NCBI GenBank assembly: GCA_964493425.1
Contig: CAZBMW010000009.1
Span: 34,120 to 98,119, forward strand
Direction: 5' to 3'
Length of the DNA: 64,000 nucleotides
DNA from: CAYLMG01 sp964493425
Lineage (GTDB): Bacteria; Planctomycetota; Phycisphaerae; Sedimentisphaerales; Anaerobacaceae
Made by a program: the position numbers and the translations under genes. Under the pieces are notes generated by a model. It was not told the DNA's origin and ran no database searches. It saw nothing but the letters and a program-made list of their open reading frames with translations. Within the stretch, counting starts at the first letter, position 1. Every line of letters begins with the position of its first letter. Positions 17,197-24,770 of this stretch are shown one piece after another.

Positions 17197-18200
17197 GCCG
17201 AAAATTGAATATAATGGTGTTAGTTGATGAAGCAGAAATATCTGCCAGAGACCCTGATTTCAAACAATCGGACGAATCCCCCAAAACCGAGTACCATGTT
17301 ATCATGACTTTGCGAGAATTGGGCCACAATGTCTCGGTAGTGGGCGTTGGTGAGGACATAAATGTTATGGTCACGACTCTTACTGAGAGAAAGCCCGATT
17401 TGGCATTTAATCTAACCGAACACATTGGCGGCGACCGCCGGCACGATAAAAATATCGCCTCGCTTCTGGAAATAATGCAAGTCCCTTTTACCGGCGCCGG
17501 TGTAAACGGTTTGTTATTGACCCGAGACAAGAGATTGTGCAAGCGATTATTGAGCTCTCACAGAATCCGTGTTCCTAACTTTGCCTCTTTACCACCGAAC
17601 AAGAAGATTCGGGTTTCAAAAAAACTTAAGTATCCGCTTATTGTGAAACCAGCTCTCGAAGACAGTTCTGAGGGAATTTCTAATGCATCAATTGTTGCCA
17701 ATGAAAAGGAATTAAAAGAAAGAGCAGAATTTATTCACTCACGATGGCAGCAGCCAGTAATTGCCGAGGAATATGTGGAAGGAAGAGAACTCTATGTTGG
17801 AATCCTGGGTAACAGCAGACTTTCTGTCCTTCCGATTCGCGAATGTATCTTCAATACCGAGTCAGGTAAAGGGCCTCATCTAGCCACCTACCGTGTTAAA
17901 TTCAATGAGGCATATCGCAAAAAGTGGGGCATTGAATTTGGGTTTGCCGACCTTGAAAATTCAACACTAAAACATGTCGAGCACGTATGTAAGAAAGTTT
18001 ACCGAGTTCTACAAATCCGGGATTATGGGCGCATAGACCTGCGTCTAACCCAAGACAATCGGGTTGTTATTCTCGAAGCTAACTCCAACCCTGATATCGC
18101 TTATGGCGAAGAAATTGCCGAAGCTGCAGAAAAAGCCGGCATCTCGTATGTGGACCTCATCGACCGTATTTTAAGGACGGCCCTACGACGATACCGTTAA
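17193..18200 (+). CDS. ATP-grasp ligase of the D-Ala-D-Ala ligase type
   Basis: A 335-residue protein. The N-terminal Rossmann-like domain spans about 1-110, with an ExNxxEH-like AFNLTEH at 71-77 as in D-alanine ligases. The ATP-grasp domain covers about 111-325. The ATP lysine lies in YPLIVKPALEDSSEGI (147-162), and the metal-binding end is DYGRIDLRL then ILEANSNPD. True Ddl enzymes are of similar length, but this one lacks the usual Ddl neighbourhood (mur/fts genes) and sits behind a metallopeptidase with a 4-base overlap. It more likely joins an amino acid or peptide to an unknown acceptor than makes D-Ala-D-Ala. Predicted cytoplasmic. Fold call is strong; substrate is not known. Confidence 0.85.
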   Translation: MSRKLNIMVLVDEAEISARDPDFKQSDESPKTEYHVIMTLRELGHNVSVVGVGEDINVMVTTLTERKPDLAFNLTEHIGGDRRHDKNIASLLEIMQVPFTGAGVNGLLLTRDKRLCKRLLSSHRIRVPNFASLPPNKKIRVSKKLKYPLIVKPALEDSSEGISNASIVANEKELKERAEFIHSRWQQPVIAEEYVEGRELYVGILGNSRLSVLPIRECIFNTESGKGPHLATYRVKFNEAYRKKWGIEFGFADLENSTLKHVEHVCKKVYRVLQIRDYGRIDLRLTQDNRVVILEANSNPDIAYGEEIAEAAEKAGISYVDLIDRILRTALRRYR

Positions 18201-18579
18201 TTCATAACCTATAAAGCTTCTTCGCCCACCTTCATTATTTGCCTAAAATAGTATTTTTTATAAAAATTCTGATTGAAAACAGGATATTAAATCCGTTTAA
18301 CAAAATAGCCAACGAAAACCTGATTAAATCTGACATTTGGCTGCTGAAGAAGGTATTGGCTAATGTTGGTATCCTCAAAAGCAAAAACCCTTACAAAACC
18401 TGATATTTTTTGCATTTTCTCAACAACATTGCCCCCAAGTCGAGAAGTAAAAGCGTGGATGGTTCGGGGATAACATACGCAGGTCAAATTCGCGGCAATG
18501 ACAAGGAAAACCCCTTGCAGTGAGCGGCAAGGCTAAACATAGTCGCCGTACCGGCGACTGCTAAACAAACCCCGCAATA

Positions 18580-18614
18580 AATTGAAAAAAACAACCCCCG
18601 AATAAATTCGGGGG
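18580..18614 (-). terminator. Intrinsic terminator reading on the minus strand
   Basis: Read on the minus strand, cccccgaa and ttcggggg form an 8-9 bp GC-rich stem (18595-18614). It is followed directly by ttgttttttt, the classic U-tract. No annotated minus-strand gene ends here, so it either closes a short minus-strand RNA or belongs to a structured plus-strand RNA. Confidence 0.5.
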
Positions 18615-18652
18615 CTATATATAAAACTTACTGCGATGCAAATAGGTGCGGG

Positions 18653-18701
18653 ATCCGAAAACCTCCGACATCAGGTCTGGAGTTTTCGGATTTTTTCTTT
18701 T
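18653..18701 (+). terminator. Intrinsic terminator just before surE
   Basis: atccgaaaac pairs with gttttcggat through a long stem with one bulged C, and gac/gtc continues it to a 5-base loop (18653-18691). The T-run ttttttctttt follows to 18701. It ends 33 bases before the surE start. It therefore either ends the ATP-grasp transcript or a small RNA, or acts as a leader attenuator for surE. Confidence 0.65.
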
Positions 18702-18733
18702 ACTTTTTGGGTTTTAGCGTATTCTATAGGGCT

Positions 18734-19489
18734 ATGCAGATACTATTAACAAACGATGACGGGATATTTGCACCGGGGCTGGCAGCGATATATAAAGAGC
18801 TTGTCAAAATCGGCGATGTTACGGTTGTGGCACCGGCTGACAGTAAATCCGGGGCCAGCCATAGTATTACATATACGCAGCCTTTGGTCTGCAATAAGTT
18901 AGAAATTGAAGGGAAATTCAGCGGTTTCAGCGTGCAGGGCTCGCCGGCAGACTGCGTTAAGCTGGCATATATGCAGCTCTGTGAAAAGCCAATAGAGCTT
19001 GTCGTGGCAGGCATAAACAGAGGAGCAAATGCAGGGATAAACGTTTTCTATTCCGGTACGGTGGCAGCAGCGATGGAGGCGGCATTTCTGCAGATACCGG
19101 CAGTAGCAATGAGCCTTGCCAGAGAAGAGACGATGGATTTTGACGCTGCGGCAGGTTACTGCATCGATGTTTTGAAAAAGATTATGCCCGTCAAAAAAGG
19201 TGATGTAATAAATATAAATATACCGCAGCTATCGAAAGGAAAACCCAAAGGTGTAAGAGTAGCAGCCCAGTCAAATAAGGGGTTCGAGGAATACTACATA
19301 AAGCAAAACAATGAGCAGGGACAAACGGTTTTTCAGCTCGCTGGAAGTGACAGCCATACCGCGACAGAGCCGCCTGATTTGACGGATACGACGTCACTGG
19401 CGCAGGGCTACATAACAATAACATCACTTAAAGCTGATATGACCGACCATAAGAAAATGCAGAAGCTGCAAAGGTTTTTCAACGAATAA
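18734..19489 (+). CDS. surE: 5'/3'-nucleotidase SurE
   Basis: A 251-residue metal-dependent phosphatase that releases phosphate from nucleoside 5'- or 3'-monophosphates, and in some bacteria from short polyphosphate. The start at 18734 gives the family's MQILLTNDDG beginning; D8 and D9 are metal ligands. GSPADCVKLA near residue 75 and the GINRGANAG...YSGTVAAAMEA block near 95-120 are diagnostic. The frame extends nine codons further upstream, but the sequence there does not fit the family. The length is normal. It leads a run with the ACT protein and UPF0210, 38 bases before the next gene. A terminator-like hairpin ends 33 bases upstream of its start. Confidence 0.95.
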   Translation: MQILLTNDDGIFAPGLAAIYKELVKIGDVTVVAPADSKSGASHSITYTQPLVCNKLEIEGKFSGFSVQGSPADCVKLAYMQLCEKPIELVVAGINRGANAGINVFYSGTVAAAMEAAFLQIPAVAMSLAREETMDFDAAAGYCIDVLKKIMPVKKGDVININIPQLSKGKPKGVRVAAQSNKGFEEYYIKQNNEQGQTVFQLAGSDSHTATEPPDLTDTTSLAQGYITITSLKADMTDHKKMQKLQRFFNE

Positions 19490-19527
19490 ATTACAGGACA
19501 TTTATTAAAAAAATTGAGGAGATAAAG

Positions 19528-19818
19528 ATGGCAAAGAAAAAGGAACCGCAAATCTGTATTGTCACCGTTACAGGAGCCGACAGGGTTGGGATAATCGCCA
19601 GGCTGGCTAACACGATGGCCAATGCGAACATAAATATCGTGGACGTAAACCAGAATATAATGGAAGAATACTTCGTTATGACAATGGCTGTGGATATAAC
19701 AAAATCAAAAATCGATATCAAGCAGATACGAAAAAAACTCGACAAGATTTCCAAAGAGATGGGCCTGACTATAACGATTCAGGATGAAAATATTTTCAAG
19801 GTAATGCACAGGGTTTAA
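19528..19818 (+). CDS. ACT-domain protein, UPF0237 family
   Basis: A 96-residue single ACT domain: strand ICIVTVTGADRVGIIARLA (10-28), then NANINIVDVNQNIMEEYFVMTMAVDI. ACT domains bind amino acids and regulate enzymes. The UPF0237 group is almost always encoded just before a UPF0210 protein, as here, with 2 bases between stop and start. AGGAG lies ahead of the ATG. It is probably the small regulatory or sensing partner of the next protein. The ligand is unknown. Confidence 0.92.
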   Translation: MAKKKEPQICIVTVTGADRVGIIARLANTMANANINIVDVNQNIMEEYFVMTMAVDITKSKIDIKQIRKKLDKISKEMGLTITIQDENIFKVMHRV

Positions 19819-19820
19819 TT

Positions 19821-21182
19821 ATGAGAATATCGGTAGAAGAGGTTTTCGAGACGGTCGGTATGACAGTCAACCATCATTTTGATATACGGACGGTGACGCT
19901 CGGTATCAATCTGAAAGACTGTATGGACCGAAATATCGAGAAGCTTACAAGCAGAATAAAAAATAAAATCACAGACAAGGCCAAAGTGCTGAACGAATAC
20001 GCCGATGCGACCGAGCACAAATACGGAATCCCCATAACGAACCGCCGTATCGCGGTGACGCCAGCATCGATTCTTCTCGAACCAATAGGGCAAAAAATAT
20101 CGACAGCGGTCAAACTCGCACGGGCGCTGGAAAGGTCAGCCAGAGACGCGAAAATTGATTTTTTAGGCGGCTTTGGCGCAATGGTTCAAAAGGGTATGAC
20201 CGAAACAGACAAAGTCCTGATTGATTCGATTCCCCGCGCCCTTTCATCAACGCAAAGGGTATGCGCTTTTGTCAATCTTGCATCGACGCAGGCAGGTATT
20301 AATATGAATGCGGTTGAGAAAATCGGTCACACCATCAAAGACCTGTCTGCCAGAACACCGAACGGTATCGGCTGTGCAAGACTTGCCGTTTTTGCAAATG
20401 TCCCTGAGGATAATCCGTTTATGGCTGGTGCGCATCACGGTATTGGTGAGCCTGACTTTTCCCTAAACATCGGCATATCAGGACCCGGAGTCGTGCGTGA
20501 CGTTGTCCTGCACAATCCCGACTGCGACCTTACACAGTTATCAGAGGTCATCAAAAGGACCGTATTTAAGATAACAAGGGCAGGCGAGCTTATCGGCAGA
20601 GAGATTGCCGAACTGATGAATGTGGATTTTGGCATAGTCGATATCTCTCTGGCATCGACAACGCAGGCACACGATTCGGTAGCGGAAATCATCGAGGCGA
20701 TGGGTGTGGAAAGTATGGGTCTGCCGGGGACAACGGCAGCAGTGGCTCTTCTGATGGATGCGGTAAAAAAGGGAGGAGCGATGGCATCGGGCAATGTCGG
20801 CGGGCTTTCGGGCACCTTTTTGCCCGTTAGCGAAGATTCCGGTATGATAAGAGCGGTCAAGGCAGGGACGCTCAATCTGCAAAAGCTCGAGGCATTGACA
20901 AGTGTCTGTTCGGTCGGCCTGGATATGTTCGCAGTACCCGGTAACACGCCTGCTGATGTCCTGTCCGGTATAATAGCCGATGAGCTTGCAATAGGAGTTA
21001 TAAACAATAAAACCACGGGCGTAAGAGTGATTCCGGTACCCGGCAAAAAAGCAGGCGATGTGGTCAGCTTCGGCGGGCTTTTAGGAACCGCACCTGTTAT
21101 GAAAATACCAAAAAAAGGCTGTGCTAAATTGATAGCAAGAAAGGGGAGAATCCCCTCGCCGATAACCTCGTTGCGAAATTAA
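19821..21182 (+). CDS. UPF0210 (PFL-like, DUF711) family protein
   Basis: A 453-residue protein of the UPF0210 family, the usual length, annotated elsewhere as a PFL-family protein because of a distant fold relation to glycyl-radical pyruvate formate-lyase. It carries glycine-rich blocks such as GIGEPDFSLNIGISGPGVV (about 210) and ASGNVGGLSGTFLPVSEDSGM (about 320). It has no glycyl-radical loop of the PflB type, so enzyme activity is unproven. It starts 2 bases after the ACT protein and is probably co-translated with it. The biochemical role of the pair is not known, although the conserved pairing suggests amino-acid-responsive control. No signal peptide; cytoplasmic. Confidence 0.92.
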   Translation: MRISVEEVFETVGMTVNHHFDIRTVTLGINLKDCMDRNIEKLTSRIKNKITDKAKVLNEYADATEHKYGIPITNRRIAVTPASILLEPIGQKISTAVKLARALERSARDAKIDFLGGFGAMVQKGMTETDKVLIDSIPRALSSTQRVCAFVNLASTQAGINMNAVEKIGHTIKDLSARTPNGIGCARLAVFANVPEDNPFMAGAHHGIGEPDFSLNIGISGPGVVRDVVLHNPDCDLTQLSEVIKRTVFKITRAGELIGREIAELMNVDFGIVDISLASTTQAHDSVAEIIEAMGVESMGLPGTTAAVALLMDAVKKGGAMASGNVGGLSGTFLPVSEDSGMIRAVKAGTLNLQKLEALTSVCSVGLDMFAVPGNTPADVLSGIIADELAIGVINNKTTGVRVIPVPGKKAGDVVSFGGLLGTAPVMKIPKKGCAKLIARKGRIPSPITSLRN

Positions 21183-21207
21183 AACTTGCTAAATAAAAGG
21201 TGGGTAA

Positions 21208-21954
21208 ATGTTCAACGTACTTGAGAAGCCCTGGGGACTTTTCGGTGCGGCGATTGTCGCCCTTATTATAATTTATATAATCCAGCTCGACAGGAAAATG
21301 TACTGGCTGAACCTGGCAGTTCTTTTCTTTTCGGCACTGTTGCATCTGTCAATCGTGATAACCTGGCTCGATTTTAGTACCGCGGTTACAATGCTGTTAA
21401 GAATTATACTAACGCTCGCTGTCGCAGCATTTGCGATTCTGCTCGTGGTTAGCATAGTTCAATTAAACGAGCGCCTGGCCTATCTATGGCTTGTGCCGGT
21501 TTTTTTGTGTGCACTTGCCTTCGGATTGGACGCGCTTTTCAGCACCGATAACGAAAAAATCACGGCTGTTATCGATAAGAGCATCGAGGCGGTTGAAAAA
21601 GAGGATGCTGCCGCATTTTCTAAAACCATAGCAGGAGACTACCAGGACTCATTTCATAATAACAAGCAGGATCTAATCAGCCATTTCAAAAGAGAACTTT
21701 ATGAGCCGGTAATAGCAAACAACAGAAAAACCCACCAGCAGATGGAAATAAAAGGCGACAAAGCAACGATAACATTGGTTATCTGGACGAGCTTCGAGCC
21801 GCAAGGCTGGGTATATGAGATGGGTAAAGGATTTCTGAAAACCGATTTGAAGCTGCACCTGCAAAAATACAACAATAAATGGCTAATCAGCGGTGCTGAG
21901 ATTCTTGCACTTGACGGCTACGAAGCTGACTGGACAGCCATAAAAAATTATTAA
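21208..21954 (+). CDS. Hypothetical membrane protein with NTF2-like C-terminal domain
   Basis: A 248-residue protein. Four hydrophobic segments occupy the first half (about 11-26, 32-50, 58-82 and 90-108). The soluble remainder (115-248) begins with ITAVIDKSIEAVEKEDAAAFSKTI and ends with NKWLISGAEIL. This is the helix-then-sheet pattern of NTF2/SnoaL-like domains, in which a final strand follows a w-l-I motif. AGGTGG precedes the ATG. It lies 25 bases after UPF0210 and may belong to that transcript. No specific family is recognised. NTF2-like domains bind small molecules or act as dimerisation modules. Confidence 0.72.
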   Translation: MFNVLEKPWGLFGAAIVALIIIYIIQLDRKMYWLNLAVLFFSALLHLSIVITWLDFSTAVTMLLRIILTLAVAAFAILLVVSIVQLNERLAYLWLVPVFLCALAFGLDALFSTDNEKITAVIDKSIEAVEKEDAAAFSKTIAGDYQDSFHNNKQDLISHFKRELYEPVIANNRKTHQQMEIKGDKATITLVIWTSFEPQGWVYEMGKGFLKTDLKLHLQKYNNKWLISGAEILALDGYEADWTAIKNY

Positions 21955-22048
21955 TTTTGACATAAACTTATAGGGGGCTCTTGGAGTGAGTGTTTGATTA
22001 GTGATTTAAGGAGTCCGGAAGAAATTAGATAAATTTTCCGGGAAAATT

Positions 22049-23107
22049 ATGAAGCTCGGATTGGGTTTGTACAAGCATATGCTCACGAAAGAAAACTATG
22101 CGTTTGCCAGACAATGCGGCGCAACCCATGTTGTTATACATTTAGTCGATTATTTTAATAGCAGTAGCAATAACCCCGCTGATAATCAGCCCACCGGAGG
22201 GCAAGCCGGTTGGGGCTTGGCTGGTAATCCGGATGTTCTTTGGTCCCTTGATGAATTGCTTCGGATTAAGGCTGATATTAACGAAGCGGGGCTGGAATTG
22301 GAGGCAATTGAGAATTTTGACCCGGCGCACTGGTATGATGTCCTTCTCAATGGTCCCAAACGAGACAATCAGTTGGAGAACCTCAAAAAAATCATTCGAA
22401 CTGTCGGCCGGGCCCAAATACCAATTTTAGGGTATAATTTCAGTATTGCCGGAGTGTGTGGACGTATCACCGGTCCGCTTGCTCGTGGTGGGGCGATTAC
22501 CGTTGGAATGGATGATACGGATGACACGCCCATTCCTAAAGGAATGGTCTGGAATATGATTTATGACAACAATGCTCCCACCGGAATACAACCCGAAATA
22601 TCTCATGAAGAATTATGGACCAGGTATGCATTCTTTTTAAATGAACTGCTCCCGGTTGCAGAAGAAGCCGGAGTAATAATGGCACTGCATCCCGATGACC
22701 CGCCCTTACCAAGTCTGCGTCGGCAGCCTCGTTTAGTTTATCAGCCGTCGATATATGATAGGGTGATTGAAATTAATCCCAGTCCATGCAATCAATTTGA
22801 ACTGTGCCTGGGAACCCTTGCGGAGATGACCGAGGGCGATGTTTATGAAACACTTGATAGATACACTCAAAGCCGGCGGGCCGCATATATTCATATACGC
22901 AATATCAAAGGGAAAGTGCCTCATTACCACGAAACCTTCATCGATGACGGCGATTTGAATATTCACCGTATCATTGATATCCTGCAAAAGAATAAATTCA
23001 AAGGGGTGCTCATTCCCGACCACGCGCCTCAAATGAGTTGCCGCTCTCCCTGGCACGCTGGGATGGCCTACGTCTTAGGATATCTCAAAGGCATCATAAA
23101 ATCCTAA
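22049..23107 (+). CDS. uxuA: Mannonate dehydratase family protein (UxuA-like)
   Basis: A 352-residue TIM-barrel enzyme. UxuA converts D-mannonate to 2-keto-3-deoxy-gluconate in glucuronate breakdown. MALHPDDPP (about 212-220) and IHIRNIKG (about 283-290), the latter followed by an H-x7-DGDLN-like stretch, correspond to UxuA metal and substrate segments. LIPDHAPQMSC (about 324-334) matches the final metal-binding loop (RPDHG in E. coli). NQFELCLGT replaces the usual T-F-C-x-G-S stretch. It diverges enough from E. coli UxuA that another aldonate may be the substrate. It stands alone between gaps of about 94 and 309 bases, with no other uronate gene here. It fits with the pectin-type lyase at 59.8 kb as part of plant or algal polysaccharide use. 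Confidence 0.75.
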   Translation: MKLGLGLYKHMLTKENYAFARQCGATHVVIHLVDYFNSSSNNPADNQPTGGQAGWGLAGNPDVLWSLDELLRIKADINEAGLELEAIENFDPAHWYDVLLNGPKRDNQLENLKKIIRTVGRAQIPILGYNFSIAGVCGRITGPLARGGAITVGMDDTDDTPIPKGMVWNMIYDNNAPTGIQPEISHEELWTRYAFFLNELLPVAEEAGVIMALHPDDPPLPSLRRQPRLVYQPSIYDRVIEINPSPCNQFELCLGTLAEMTEGDVYETLDRYTQSRRAAYIHIRNIKGKVPHYHETFIDDGDLNIHRIIDILQKNKFKGVLIPDHAPQMSCRSPWHAGMAYVLGYLKGIIKS

Positions 23108-23327
23108 AATCAATTCCCATGGGAGCAGATGGACAATTATATCCCCTAAGCGAAAGTACAAGTTTTAATATCTTTTCATCGATGTAAACGAGTCCGAGAA
23201 GCCGCTGTAGCTGCACACAGCATATTAGCAGTCTGAAAAAACATGGTTATACAATATTAATCCTGAATAAGCGTTAATTGCTAAAAAAGCCCTTCAGAGC
23301 CGCTATGCTGGCGGGTTAAAAAATCTG

Positions 23328-23355
23328 TTGCATATTCGGCTTTTCACATTATAAT
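23328..23355 (+). promoter_or_regulatory. Probable sigma-70-type promoter of the TPR/alpha-CTD gene
   Basis: A perfect -10 hexamer TATAAT (23350-23355) stands 16 bases after TTGCAT (23328-23333), which shares only TTG with the -35 consensus. It lies about 60 bases ahead of the ATG at 23417, whose ribosome site is AGGAGA at 23404-23409. The rest of the gap from 23108 to 23327 shows no gene or repeat. Confidence 0.4.
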
Positions 23356-23416
23356 GCTGCTTTTCGGTAAGCGACGGCTGAGAGGAAAAGGCATAAATTT
23401 TACAGGAGAAAATTTT

Positions 23417-24721
23417 ATGGAACAGCTAACAGCAAGCCAGATAGACCTATTCGCGGAGAATCCGCCGTCAATTGAGCAAATAAAAGAGTTGTCCGACTTT
23501 GTTCATTCGAGCGAGGCATGTTTTCTGGCATTTGAGCAGAAGGTAAAAGAAAATACGTCAAAACCATCTCAAAATCTGCCGACAGGAATAGGACTTTACA
23601 TTCTCGGCAGAAACGAAGAGGCGCTCGACAAGCTTGGAAAGGCAAAAGACTGCAAGGAGAAATTTATATGCACAGCCTGCGCCCTGAGAAGAATGGGCGA
23701 TTTCGACGGCGCTATTGAGAATTTTCAAAAGGGGCCAGATTACGGAGCCGATGCACTAACGATAAGCCTTGAAAAGGTTGCAACATACCGCTGCGCCGGT
23801 AACTTTGAGGCGGCAGACAAAGAACTGAAGAAAAATTCAAATTTTGAAAACGTAAGTGCCGAGTACCACTATCAGCTCGCGAGATTGTACGAGGTACAAG
23901 GCCTTTATGAACAGTCAATAGAAAACTATAAAACGGCGCTGGAACTGTCACCGGAACATCACAGAGCGCTGTTTCACCTGGCGTATCGCTGCGACCTGGC
24001 CGGAGACGAGGAGGCAGCTATAGACTACTATAAGCAAATTACCTCGACAAGCCCGGTATACGTAAGTGCGTTAATAAATATGGCGGTCCTGTACGAAGAT
24101 GCCGGGGAATTTGATAAGGCCAGCCGATGCATCGATACAGTCCTGCAACACCATCCAAACCATCAAAGAGCCTTTTTATTCAAAAAAGACATTGAAGGCT
24201 CAAAAACAATGTACTACGACGAGGAAAAAGAAAAGAAAAAAACACGTCGAAGCCAGATACTCGAAACACCGATTACAGATTTCGAGCTGTCGGTGCGCAG
24301 CAGGAACTGTCTGAAAGAGATGAATATCAGGAAAATCGGCGACCTCCTGAAGATTTCAGAAGCTGAACTACTTTCATATAAGAACTTCGGAGAAACTTCG
24401 TTGAAGGAAATCAAAAACATACTGAGCCTGAAGGGACTGAGTCTTGGTATGGCGCTTGAGGAGCAGGACATTGAAGCAGAGCAGGCGGCAGAAGAAGTCG
24501 AAGCCGAAAACGAAGGAATCTTAAACAAGCCCGTGGAAAACCTTCAGTTATCGGTTCGAGCACGAAAGTGCTTACTGAAACTGAACATTCGCTCGATTGG
24601 AGATTTAACGAGGAAAACAGAAGCAGAGCTGCTGGGTGTGAAAAACTTCGGTGTAACCAGCCTGAATGAAATCAAAAAATCGCTTTCCAATCTCGGCCTG
24701 TCACTGCGAAAGCTGGACTAA
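23417..24721 (+). CDS. TPR protein with two RNA polymerase alpha-CTD-like domains
   Basis: A 434-residue protein; AGGAGA 8 bases ahead fixes the start at 23417. Residues about 60-265 are tetratricopeptide repeats, for example HYQLARLYEVQGLYEQSIENYKTAL split over 150-175. Two C-terminal domains (about 281-350 and 368-434) closely resemble the C-terminal domain of the RNA polymerase alpha subunit. Each has L-S-V-R-x-R-x-C-L, IGDL, E-x-E-L-L and NFGxTSLxEI. In E. coli alpha numbering the DNA-contact residues R265, C269, G296, S299 and E302 are kept in both copies. N268 is kept in the first only, and K298 is Thr in both. No polymerase-binding N-terminal domain is present. It is therefore probably a DNA- or protein-binding adaptor. 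The two copies are joined by a Glu/Ala-rich linker. Confidence 0.85.
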   Translation: MEQLTASQIDLFAENPPSIEQIKELSDFVHSSEACFLAFEQKVKENTSKPSQNLPTGIGLYILGRNEEALDKLGKAKDCKEKFICTACALRRMGDFDGAIENFQKGPDYGADALTISLEKVATYRCAGNFEAADKELKKNSNFENVSAEYHYQLARLYEVQGLYEQSIENYKTALELSPEHHRALFHLAYRCDLAGDEEAAIDYYKQITSTSPVYVSALINMAVLYEDAGEFDKASRCIDTVLQHHPNHQRAFLFKKDIEGSKTMYYDEEKEKKKTRRSQILETPITDFELSVRSRNCLKEMNIRKIGDLLKISEAELLSYKNFGETSLKEIKNILSLKGLSLGMALEEQDIEAEQAAEEVEAENEGILNKPVENLQLSVRARKCLLKLNIRSIGDLTRKTEAELLGVKNFGVTSLNEIKKSLSNLGLSLRKLD

Positions 24722-24770
24722 ATTGTCGTTTACACTCGAAACGCAACAGATTTGAGCAGGAAAATTTATA

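Larger units (their letters stand above)
18490..18701. ncRNA. Candidate structured RNA / hairpin cluster upstream of surE
   Basis: The 530 bases between the ATP-grasp gene and surE carry no gene, but the last 200 hold four successive hairpins. They are ccttgc/gcaagg (18513-18532), agtcgccg/cggcgact with a 3-base loop (18541-18559), cccccgaat/attcggggg (18595-18614) and a long hairpin at 18653-18691 followed by T-rich sequence. A plus-strand transcript ending at 18701 would be a compact structured RNA. Alternatively, a minus-strand transcript could start near 18710 and end at the terminator near 18580. I recognise no known family: there are no tmRNA, SRP, 6S or RNase P core motifs. The part from 18201 to 18490 shows nothing further. 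Confidence 0.35.

Noticed and set aside
18287..18487. 66-residue minus-strand open frame between the ATP-grasp gene and surE
   Set aside because: No ribosome site, no family pattern and basic composition like chance translation.
18620..18700. tRNA or tmRNA 3' end near surE
   Set aside because: No acceptor/T-arm pattern and no CCA end; the structure is a terminator-type hairpin with a T-run.
20435..21046. 203-residue minus-strand open frame
   Set aside because: It lies fully inside the well-recognised UPF0210 gene on the other strand.
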